Shown piece by piece: positions 53,294 through 60,396 of a stretch of 64,000 bases of DNA (positions within the stretch are counted from its first letter, which is position 1; each line of letters starts with the position of its first letter). Origin of the DNA: JAVJQS01 sp040218815. Lineage in GTDB: Bacteria; Bacteroidota; Bacteroidia; Flavobacteriales_E; Vicingaceae. The stretch covers positions 17,751 to 81,750 of the forward strand of contig JAVJQS010000006.1 of the NCBI GenBank assembly GCA_040218815.1. The letters are read 5' to 3'. The notes beneath the pieces are model-generated. The model worked only from the letters and a program-made list of their open reading frames with translations, was not told where the DNA came from and made no database searches. The translations under genes and the position numbers were made by a program.

Positions 53294-55555
53294 TTATTGT
53301 TTTCTTATCATATTTAATGCTGACCCAGCTCTAAACCATCCGATTTGCTGTTCATTATAAGTGTGGTTCAGTTTAATCTTATCTTTTGAACCATCTTTAT
53401 GCTCTACTTCTAAGGTCAATGGCTTATCAGCCGTAAAATCTTTCAAGTCAATAAAATTAAAGGTATCATCCTCTTGAATTTTATCATAGTCATTTTCACT
53501 CGCAAAAGTTAATCCGAGCATCCCTTGCTTCTTCAAGTTGGTTTCGTGAATTCTAGCGAAAGACTTTACAATTACAGCAATCACACCTAAGTGACGTGGT
53601 TCCATAGCAGCATGCTCTCTGGAGGAGCCTTCACCGTAATTATGGTCTCCTACCACTACCGTTGGAACTCCTTCTTTTTTGTAGTGTCGAGCAGATGCAG
53701 GTACTTCCATTTCTTTTCCATTCAACTGATTCACTACTTTATTCGTTTCCTTGTTATAGGCATTTACTGCACCTATCAAGCAATTATCTGAAATATTATC
53801 TAAATGACCTCTGTAACGCAACCATGGCCCTGCCATAGAAATGTGATCAGTAGTACATTTTCCAAATGCCTTAATTAGCAATTTAGCGCCGGTAATGTTT
53901 TCGCCATCCCAAGCATCAAATGGATCTAACAATTGTAATCGATCGGACTTAGGATCGACCTTAATTTCGATATCTGAACCATTTTCAGCAGGAGCTTGAT
54001 AACCATTATCTTCAACTGCAAAGCCTTTTTCAGGTAGCTCCATTCCACTTGGCTCTTTTAGCATCACCTCTTCACCTTTTTCATTGGTTAAGGTATCAGT
54101 TATTGGATCAAAATCTAAGCGACCACTAATAGCAATTGCCGCAACAATTTCTGGTGAACCTACAAAGGCGTGTGTATTAGGGTTCCCATCATTTCTTTTG
54201 GCAAAGTTTCTATTAAATGAGTGTACAATTGAATTCTTTTCCCCCTTATCAGCATCTTGTCGATCCCATTGACCAATACAAGGCCCACAGGCATTTGTAA
54301 ATATTTTTACTGACTTAAACTTCTTAAAGGTATCCATCAAACCATCACGTTCAGCAGTATATCGCACCTGCTCTGAACCAGGATTAATTCCTAAGTTAGA
54401 TTTTGGTTTTACGCCTTTATTAAAAGCATCATCAACAATTGAAGCAGCCCTTGTTAAATCTTCATATGATGAGTTCGTACATGAACCTATCAAAGCCCAT
54501 TCGATTTCTGTAGGCCAATCATTTTCTTTTGCTTTTGCAGTCATTTCAGAAACAGGCGTAGCTAAGTCTGGAGTAAAAGGCCCATTTAAATGAGGTCTTA
54601 ACTCATCTAAATTGATCTCAATTACTTCGTCAAAATACTTTTCTGGATTTTGGTAAACTTCAGGGTCACCTGTCAAGTGCTCAGCAACTTCATCAGCCAA
54701 TTCAACAACATCTGCTCTGTCAGTTGCTCTTAAATATCTTCTCATCGAGTCATCATAACCAAAAGTTGAAGTTGTAGCTCCAATTTCTGCACCCATGTTG
54801 CAAATGGTTCCTTTTCCTGTGCATGAGAGACTTTCCGCGCCTTCACCAAAATATTCAACAATTGCGCCAGTACCACCTTTTACAGTTAGTATACCAGCCA
54901 CCTTTAAAATAATATCTTTTGAGGCAGTCCAGCCGTTTAATTTTCCTGTAAGTTTCACTCCAATTAATTTTGGAAATTTCAATTCCCATGGCATATCAGC
55001 CATAACATCAACCGCATCAGCGCCACCAACACCCACCGCAACCATTCCTAGTCCTCCTGCATTAACAGTATGAGAGTCTGTTCCAATCATCATACCTCCT
55101 GGAAATGCATAGTTTTCAAGAACTACCTGGTGAATAATTCCTGCTCCTGGCTTCCAAAAGCCAATCCCATATTTATCGCAGACTGAGCTCAAGAAGTTAA
55201 ATACTTCATTGTTTTTATTCATGGAATTTTGTAAATCCTTATCTGCTCCTAATTTGGCCAAAATCAAGTGATCGGCATGTGCTGTGGATGGAACAGCAAC
55301 TTTCTTTTTTCCTGCTTGCATAAATTGAAGCAAGGCCATTTGTGCAGTTGCATCTTGCATAGCTACGCGGTCTGGTTTGAAATTCACATAAGACTTTGTT
55401 CGCTCATACTCTTCTGTAGCATCGCCTTCTTCTAGGTGTGAGTAAAGTATTTTCTCGGTTAAGGTCATTGGTTTATTGAGGATTTTTCGAGCTGCGTTAA
55501 CGCGTTGATCCATCTTATCATAAACCGCTTTTATCATGTCAATATCAAATGCCAT
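53294..55555 (-). CDS. acnA: Aconitate hydratase (mitochondrial-type)
   Basis: A 753-residue aconitase with the length and order of the mitochondrial-type enzyme, interconverting citrate and isocitrate with a 4Fe-4S cluster. Cluster Cys ligands are visible in WALIGSCTNSSYEDL (about residue 357) and in TNACGPCIGQWDRQ (about 419-432). The substrate loop GVGGADAVDVM is near 176, and the C-terminal swivel domain contains GDHNYGEGSSREHAAMEPRHLG. It begins MAFDIDMIKAVYDKMDQRV, with no N-terminal extension. It has its own terminator and is divergent from the ABC permease gene. Confidence 0.96.
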   Translation of the reverse strand: MAFDIDMIKAVYDKMDQRVNAARKILNKPMTLTEKILYSHLEEGDATEEYERTKSYVNFKPDRVAMQDATAQMALLQFMQAGKKKVAVPSTAHADHLILAKLGADKDLQNSMNKNNEVFNFLSSVCDKYGIGFWKPGAGIIHQVVLENYAFPGGMMIGTDSHTVNAGGLGMVAVGVGGADAVDVMADMPWELKFPKLIGVKLTGKLNGWTASKDIILKVAGILTVKGGTGAIVEYFGEGAESLSCTGKGTICNMGAEIGATTSTFGYDDSMRRYLRATDRADVVELADEVAEHLTGDPEVYQNPEKYFDEVIEINLDELRPHLNGPFTPDLATPVSEMTAKAKENDWPTEIEWALIGSCTNSSYEDLTRAASIVDDAFNKGVKPKSNLGINPGSEQVRYTAERDGLMDTFKKFKSVKIFTNACGPCIGQWDRQDADKGEKNSIVHSFNRNFAKRNDGNPNTHAFVGSPEIVAAIAISGRLDFDPITDTLTNEKGEEVMLKEPSGMELPEKGFAVEDNGYQAPAENGSDIEIKVDPKSDRLQLLDPFDAWDGENITGAKLLIKAFGKCTTDHISMAGPWLRYRGHLDNISDNCLIGAVNAYNKETNKVVNQLNGKEMEVPASARHYKKEGVPTVVVGDHNYGEGSSREHAAMEPRHLGVIAVIVKSFARIHETNLKKQGMLGLTFASENDYDKIQEDDTFNFIDLKDFTADKPLTLEVEHKDGSKDKIKLNHTYNEQQIGWFRAGSALNMIRKQ

Positions 55556-55683
55556 CGTATATCTTTTTGTGGTTGATTGCTCTTATTAAATTGGAGCACT
55601 AAATTAAGCATTTTACTTACTTTTAAAAAACCATTCATCCCAATGCTTTTTCAAATTAAATCTACATTCCGTAAGCTTGCATC

Positions 55684-56925
55684 ATGTTAAAGTTATTTAG
55701 AGAAAATGTCCGTGAGGCGCTTCGTTCAGTTCGAAGTCAATTATTGCGAACAATTCTAACAGCCCTCATTATTGCGGTTGGAATTACAGCTTTGGTGGGC
55801 ATATTAACCTCTATTGATGCCATTAGTAGTTCTATCAGTAGCAATTTTAGCAGTATGGGTTCAAATACTTTTTCAATTCGAAATCGAGGAAGTAACATAC
55901 ATATAGGAAAGCGCGGTAAAAAAGCGAAGAGACATCCACGAATCACTTATCAGGAGGCAATTGATTTTAAATCCCAATTTGAGTTCCCCGCTATTGTTTC
56001 TGTGTCCTCAAGAGCCACCGCTCTCGCCACCTTAAAACATGAATCTGAAAAAACAAACCCCAACGTATTTGTTTTTGGAATTGACGAAAATTATTTATTA
56101 ACCTCGGGCTATGAGATTGCAAAGGGAAGGAATTTCTCAACTCATGACAACCGCTATGGATCTCATGGAGTAATTATAGGCTCTGAAATTGAAAAAAGCC
56201 TTTTCCAAAATAATGAAAACCCAATAGATAAGATTATTACAATAGGTGGAGGAAAGTACAAGGTGATTGGTGTGTTAAAATCAAAAGGAAGCAGCATGGG
56301 ATTTAGTGGAGATAAAAATGCATTTATCCCATTAACCAATGCTCGACAATATTTTCCATCATCTGATCCTACATTTTTGATAAATGTAATGGTGAATAAT
56401 CCTGAGGAGTTAGATCCTGCAATCAGTGAAGCAACAGGAACCTTTCGAATTATTAGAGGAGATAAATTAGGGCGTGAAGCAAGTTTTGAAACAACAAGAA
56501 GCGACAATATCTCTCAACTGTTATTAGAAAACTTAAGTATGGTTACTGTTTCTGCAACTGTCATTGGATTTATAACCCTTCTTGGAGCTGCTATCGGCTT
56601 AATGAATATCATGTTGGTTTCAGTTACAGAACGCACACGAGAAATTGGTGTAAGAAAGGCTATAGGGGCAAGTGCCTCTATTATTCGAAATCAATTTTTA
56701 ATTGAAGCAGTTGTCATATGTCAATTAGGTGGGCTATTGGGAATTATTTTAGGAATTGTAATAGGAAATTTAGTAGGAGGAATAGTAGGGAGCGGATTTA
56801 TTATTCCCTGGGGGTGGATGATTATGGGGGTTTGCCTTTGTGTTATTGTCGGATTAATTTCCGGATTTTACCCTGCCTACAAAGCTTCTAAACTCGATCC
56901 AATTGAGTCGTTGCGCTATGAATAA
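55684..56925 (+). CDS. ABC transporter permease, MacB/FtsX type
   Basis: A 413-residue permease with MacB-like topology. One membrane helix near the N-terminus (about residues 21-43, LLRTILTALIIAVGITALVG) is followed by a periplasmic MacB_PCD domain (about 45-270). Three more helices make the FtsX domain, with SVTERTREIGVRKAIGASAS at about 315-334 and the end SGFYPAYKASKLDPIESLRYE, the family hallmark. It would work with a MacB/LolD-type ATPase in moving substrates across the envelope; the ATPase partner is not adjacent. Upstream of the ATG is a weak TAAGCTTG -7-like element. Confidence 0.9.
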   Translation: MLKLFRENVREALRSVRSQLLRTILTALIIAVGITALVGILTSIDAISSSISSNFSSMGSNTFSIRNRGSNIHIGKRGKKAKRHPRITYQEAIDFKSQFEFPAIVSVSSRATALATLKHESEKTNPNVFVFGIDENYLLTSGYEIAKGRNFSTHDNRYGSHGVIIGSEIEKSLFQNNENPIDKIITIGGGKYKVIGVLKSKGSSMGFSGDKNAFIPLTNARQYFPSSDPTFLINVMVNNPEELDPAISEATGTFRIIRGDKLGREASFETTRSDNISQLLLENLSMVTVSATVIGFITLLGAAIGLMNIMLVSVTERTREIGVRKAIGASASIIRNQFLIEAVVICQLGGLLGIILGIVIGNLVGGIVGSGFIIPWGWMIMGVCLCVIVGLISGFYPAYKASKLDPIESLRYE

Positions 56926-56933
56926 ACCTTGAC

Positions 56934-56981
56934 GATTTTAGATTTTAGATTTTAGTTCCGCAAATGCGGAATTAGATTTTA
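56934..56981. repeat. Heptamer repeats with a mini-palindrome
   Basis: Three tandem copies of GATTTTA (56934-56954) are followed by the perfect palindrome TTCCGCAAATGCGGAA (56956-56971) and another GATTTTA (56975-56981). It is an intergenic repeat element beyond the permease stop codon, possibly scattered in the genome. Confidence 0.6.
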
Positions 56982-57013
56982 GAAAATTATCAAAAATATT
57001 TTATGTGCAAAAA

Positions 57014-57048
57014 AAAACGCTCAAACTAAAAAATAGCATGAGCGTTTT
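57014..57048. terminator. Bidirectional intrinsic terminator
   Basis: Perfect 10-bp arms (57014-57023 and 57039-57048) with an A tract on the left and T on the right lie between the convergent permease gene and rplI, and can end both transcripts. Confidence 0.8.
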
Positions 57049-57103
57049 ACAATCAAAAAAAAATACCTTAAACCGATGTAGTTCTAAAAAAACTTAATTG
57101 GTA

Positions 57104-57553
57104 TTATTCGGCTACTACTTCAAATTCAATAGAAACAGTTACATCTTTATGTAATCTGATTTCTGCCTGGTAAGTTCCAATCTCTTTAATTTGAGAACCT
57201 AATATTTTGATGTTTTTCTTGTCCACATTATGACCACCTTTATTAATAGCGTCTGCTAATTGAATGGTGTTCACTGAGCCAAAAATCTTTTTACCTGCTT
57301 CACCAACTTTGGCTCCTACAGTGATTTTTTCAGCTTCTAATGCTTTTGCAGTTTTTTCTGCTTCCTCTTTGATTTTAACCTCTTTGTGGCTTCGCTGACG
57401 AACATTTTCTTCCCACACCTTCTTATTAGATGAAGTAGCCGCTAAAGCTTTTCCCTGTGGAATTAAATAATTGCGAGCATAACCAGGTTTTACATTCACT
57501 AATTCATCCTTAAAACCGAGGTTTTCAATGTCTTCTTTTAAAATAATATCCAT
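57104..57553 (-). CDS. rplI: 50S ribosomal protein L9 (bL9)
   Basis: A 149-residue ribosomal protein. The N-terminal RNA-binding domain starts MDIILKEDIENLGFKDELVNV and has the conserved KPGYARNYLIPQGKA (about 22-36). The long central helix and the C-terminal domain are present. It is the last gene of the rpsF-rpsR-rplI operon, 12 bp after rpsR, and is followed by a bidirectional terminator. Confidence 0.97.
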   Translation of the reverse strand: MDIILKEDIENLGFKDELVNVKPGYARNYLIPQGKALAATSSNKKVWEENVRQRSHKEVKIKEEAEKTAKALEAEKITVGAKVGEAGKKIFGSVNTIQLADAINKGGHNVDKKNIKILGSQIKEIGTYQAEIRLHKDVTVSIEFEVVAE

Positions 57554-57565
57554 TTTATTTCCTCC

Positions 57566-57835
57566 TTATTTTAATAAGTCAGCCACGTATGGCATTAACC
57601 CTAAGTGACGAGCTCTCTTCACAGCTTGAGCCACTTTTCGTTGATATTTGAGTGAAGTCCCAGTAATTCTTCTTGGTAATAATTTACCTTGTTCGTTAAC
57701 AAACTGCAATAAAAAATCAGGGTTCTTGTAATCAATGTACTTGATTCTGTTTTTCTTGAATCTGCAATATTTTTCTTTAACTACGTCAATCGCAGGTGGA
57801 TTGAGGTATCTAATTTCTGATGAATTTTCAGCCAT
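57566..57835 (-). CDS. rpsR: 30S ribosomal protein S18 (bS18)
   Basis: An 89-residue protein with the bS18 signature KYCRFKKNRIKYIDYKNPDF (about residues 21-40) and the C-terminal helix with PRRITGTSLKYQRKVAQAVK. It binds S6 in the 30S platform. It lies between rpsF and rplI, 20 bp after rpsF, in the conserved order of this operon. Confidence 0.97.
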   Translation of the reverse strand: MAENSSEIRYLNPPAIDVVKEKYCRFKKNRIKYIDYKNPDFLLQFVNEQGKLLPRRITGTSLKYQRKVAQAVKRARHLGLMPYVADLLK

Positions 57836-57855
57836 TGTCTTTTAATTTTATGTTT

Positions 57856-58212
57856 TTACTTCTCTGCTTTTTTTGCAGAAGTTTTAATTTTTTCAATTCT
57901 AACTTTTGCATAATCAACTGCATGCTTATCGAGCTTCACAGTTAAAAAGCGCATCACTTTTTCATCACGCTTTAAAGTTAATTCTAGCTTGGCAATAAAT
58001 TCACCATCAGCTTCAAATTGAAAAAGTTGGTAAAAACCAGTTGACTTTTTCTGAATAGGATATGCCAATTTTTTCATTCCCCAATGTTCTTCATTGTGAA
58101 TGGTTGCTCCGGCATCTTTGAGCATTTTTTTGTAGGTCTCGACAGTTTCCTTTGCCTGATCTGCAGACAAAACGGGTGTTAATATGAAAACTGTCTCATA
58201 ATGATTACTCAT
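57856..58212 (-). CDS. rpsF: 30S ribosomal protein S6 (bS6)
   Basis: A 118-residue ribosomal protein when begun at ATG 58212, which gives MSNHYETVFILTPVLSADQ, the normal S6 start. An ATG at 58254 in the same frame would add 14 residues (MPPQFWGEHY...) that lie over the -7 promoter box and leader hairpin, so it is rejected. The S6 ferredoxin-like fold is evident (MKKLAYPIQKKSTGFYQLFQF). It is first in the rpsF-rpsR-rplI operon, transcribed from the -7 box at 58252-58259. Confidence 0.95.
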   Translation of the reverse strand: MSNHYETVFILTPVLSADQAKETVETYKKMLKDAGATIHNEEHWGMKKLAYPIQKKSTGFYQLFQFEADGEFIAKLELTLKRDEKVMRFLTVKLDKHAVDYAKVRIEKIKTSAKKAEK

Positions 58213-58234
58213 TGCAAAAAGTTTATAATGTTCT

Positions 58235-58248
58235 CCCCAAAATTGGGG
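58235..58248 (-). promoter_or_regulatory. Small hairpin in the rpsF leader
   Basis: CCCCAATTTTGGGG on the minus strand is a perfect palindrome close to the predicted transcription start of the rpsF operon, about 23 bp before the start codon. It could be part of an S6:S18-type autoregulatory leader, but the leader is short and this is only suggestive. Confidence 0.4.
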
Positions 58249-58251
58249 CGG

Positions 58252-58259
58252 CAAAAATA
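58252..58259 (-). promoter_or_regulatory. Predicted rpsF operon -7 box
   Basis: On the minus strand TATTTTTG matches TAnnTTTG exactly, 39 bp upstream of the rpsF start codon. No clear -33 TTTG is seen at the usual distance. Confidence 0.5.
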
Positions 58260-58373
58260 CAAATTATTTTATTAGTTTTTCAGTTTAGGCACAAGAAAAA
58301 ACAATGCTGCCTTTCAATACGAGACAAAATTAAATCTATTCTCATAGATTATAAAATTGATTAATAGTTGTTG

Positions 58374-58381
58374 TAAATTTG
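58374..58381 (+). promoter_or_regulatory. Predicted dnaX -7 box
   Basis: TAAATTTG matches the TAnnTTTG consensus exactly and lies 16 bp before the dnaX start codon, so the leader would be very short. A -33 element is not clear. Confidence 0.5.
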
Positions 58382-58397
58382 TTTTCTCGAATAAACT

Positions 58398-60272
58398 ATG
58401 GAAAATTTTGTTGTTTCAGCCCGTAAGTATCGTCCAAGCACCTTTAACTCTGTTGTTGGGCAACGATCGATTACCAATACCTTAAAAAATGCCATTAAAA
58501 CGGAGCACTTAGCCCAAGCTTTTCTGTTTTGCGGCTCACGGGGGGTAGGTAAAACAACTTGTGCTCGGATTTTAGCAAAAACCATTAACTGCTTTAATCG
58601 CTCTGAAAACATTGAAGCTTGCAATGAATGTGATTCTTGCAAATCGTTTAATGAAGGTGCATCACTTAATATTCACGAGTTAGATGCAGCATCCAACAAT
58701 TCGGTAGATGACATTCGAAACTTGATCGATCAAGTGCGTTTTGCACCTCAAATCGGCTCTCATAAGGTTTATATTATTGATGAGGTGCACATGTTATCTC
58801 CGCAAGCCTTTAATGCCTTTTTAAAGACCCTTGAAGAACCACCAGCTCATGCCATATTTATTTTAGCTACCACGGAAAAGCATAAAATCATTCCAACCAT
58901 TTTATCCCGTTGCCAAATATTTGACTTTAGCAGAATTGGCGTTTCTGATATTGCTGAACACCTTAAATACATTGCTAAAGAAGAAAAAATTAATGCCGAA
59001 GAGGAAGCGTTACAAGTGATTGCACAAAAAGCAGATGGTGCATTACGTGATGCCCTTTCTATGTTTGATCAACTGGTTAGTTTCAGTGGAAATGAATTGA
59101 CTTATCAGGCAGTAATAGAAAATTTAAACATTCTCGATTACGATTATTACTTCAACACAACTGACTTTCTCTTAAAATCAGACATTCCAAAAGTTCTTCT
59201 ACAATTCAATGAAATTTTACAAAACGGATTTGATGGACACCTATTTATAAATGGGCTAGCAAGTCATTTTAGGAATTTGCTAGTCTGTAAAGACAATGAA
59301 ACAATAGAATTGCTAGAAGTTGGTAAAAGCATAAAAGAAAAATACTTAGTCCAAGCGGCTAATTCCACACTTCAGTTTTTAGTCCCTGCATTAGAAATCT
59401 GCCGGCAGTGCGATGCTCAATATCGTGCAAGTAAAAACAAACGGCTGCTGGTTGAATTGAGCTTAATGCAACTAGCTTCAATACTAGAACCAATAGCTTC
59501 GACAGAAAAAAAAAAGCCTTACATAAAAGCAGCTGAAAAAACTGAGGGTATTGAATCCCAGGTGACTGCTGAAGCTGAGCCTGAAAAAATGAGAGAGAAA
59601 GCACTCGACGCTCAAGAATCTCAAAAAGTAAAGCAAGAAACTCAAAACTATGAATCAGCGCCTGCACAACCTCCAAAAGAAGTTGAAAAATCTCCAGAAA
59701 CAGCAATAAAACAGGCAACTTCTAGCAATACAGCCGAAGCTGAAAAAACTGATGAAGCTACAAGCAAACAAAGTGGTCTATCAAAATTAAATAAGCAAAG
59801 AGCTAAAACTTCTTCCCTTTCTATAAAGGGACTTACCAATAGAGTAGAAAAATCAGCTGAAGAAATCGAACAAGAGGCCTATACTTCGCAAGCAAGAACA
59901 GCTTTCACGCTAGAAGAATTTAAAACTACATGGTCTAAATTGGCAGAACGCATAAAAGCTGACCAAGCAGAAGGAAGTTCAATTGTATATGCAGCAATGA
60001 TCAATCATGAACCAGAATTGAAGGATGATTTTAATGTCGAGCTTTCTGTTGATAATAAAAGTCAGCTTGAGGAGATGAACTTAAAGCGGACTGACCTTCA
60101 TGATTTCCTAAGAAAAAATCTCAAAAATGGAGGCATTGAACTTTCATTTAAGATCCAAAAAAGCAAAAAACTAAAGAAAGCATATACAGATGAAGAAAAG
60201 TTTAACAAATTAGCCGAAAAGAATCCTCACCTTCTTACTTTAAAGGAAAAATTGGATTTGGACTTTATTTAA
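58398..60272 (+). CDS. dnaX: DNA polymerase III subunit gamma/tau
   Basis: A 624-residue clamp-loader ATPase. The N-terminal AAA+ domain starts ENFVVSARKYRPSTFNSVVG and has Walker A GSRGVGKTTCARIL (about residues 47-60), a four-Cys zinc module (CFNRSENIEACNECDSC, about 65-81) and the Walker B VYIIDEVHMLS (about 121-131). A Sensor-1 LATTEKHKII follows. The middle region (about 380-490) is a low-complexity Glu/Lys/Ala/Gln-rich linker, and the C-terminal domain (about 505-624) is the tau-type part. The usual frameshift site for making gamma was not seen. It is divergent from rpsF. Confidence 0.95.
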   Translation: MENFVVSARKYRPSTFNSVVGQRSITNTLKNAIKTEHLAQAFLFCGSRGVGKTTCARILAKTINCFNRSENIEACNECDSCKSFNEGASLNIHELDAASNNSVDDIRNLIDQVRFAPQIGSHKVYIIDEVHMLSPQAFNAFLKTLEEPPAHAIFILATTEKHKIIPTILSRCQIFDFSRIGVSDIAEHLKYIAKEEKINAEEEALQVIAQKADGALRDALSMFDQLVSFSGNELTYQAVIENLNILDYDYYFNTTDFLLKSDIPKVLLQFNEILQNGFDGHLFINGLASHFRNLLVCKDNETIELLEVGKSIKEKYLVQAANSTLQFLVPALEICRQCDAQYRASKNKRLLVELSLMQLASILEPIASTEKKKPYIKAAEKTEGIESQVTAEAEPEKMREKALDAQESQKVKQETQNYESAPAQPPKEVEKSPETAIKQATSSNTAEAEKTDEATSKQSGLSKLNKQRAKTSSLSIKGLTNRVEKSAEEIEQEAYTSQARTAFTLEEFKTTWSKLAERIKADQAEGSSIVYAAMINHEPELKDDFNVELSVDNKSQLEEMNLKRTDLHDFLRKNLKNGGIELSFKIQKSKKLKKAYTDEEKFNKLAEKNPHLLTLKEKLDLDFI

Positions 60273-60396
60273 ACACCATTAATCACCTTGTAAAACCGTT
60301 TAAAGTTCAGATTTCTCCTTTCAATAATTAATATTAAAATTATAACAGGCTTTTTTTATCTTCGCTCTAAACTTAAATGTCCCTAAATCAAATTTT

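Noticed and set aside
58213..58254. Extended rpsF start at 58254
   Set aside because: The added 14 residues are not part of S6 and overlap the promoter box and leader hairpin.
58361..58642. Minus-strand reading frame over the start of dnaX
   Set aside because: It lies wholly over the dnaX promoter and AAA+ coding region and has no family features.
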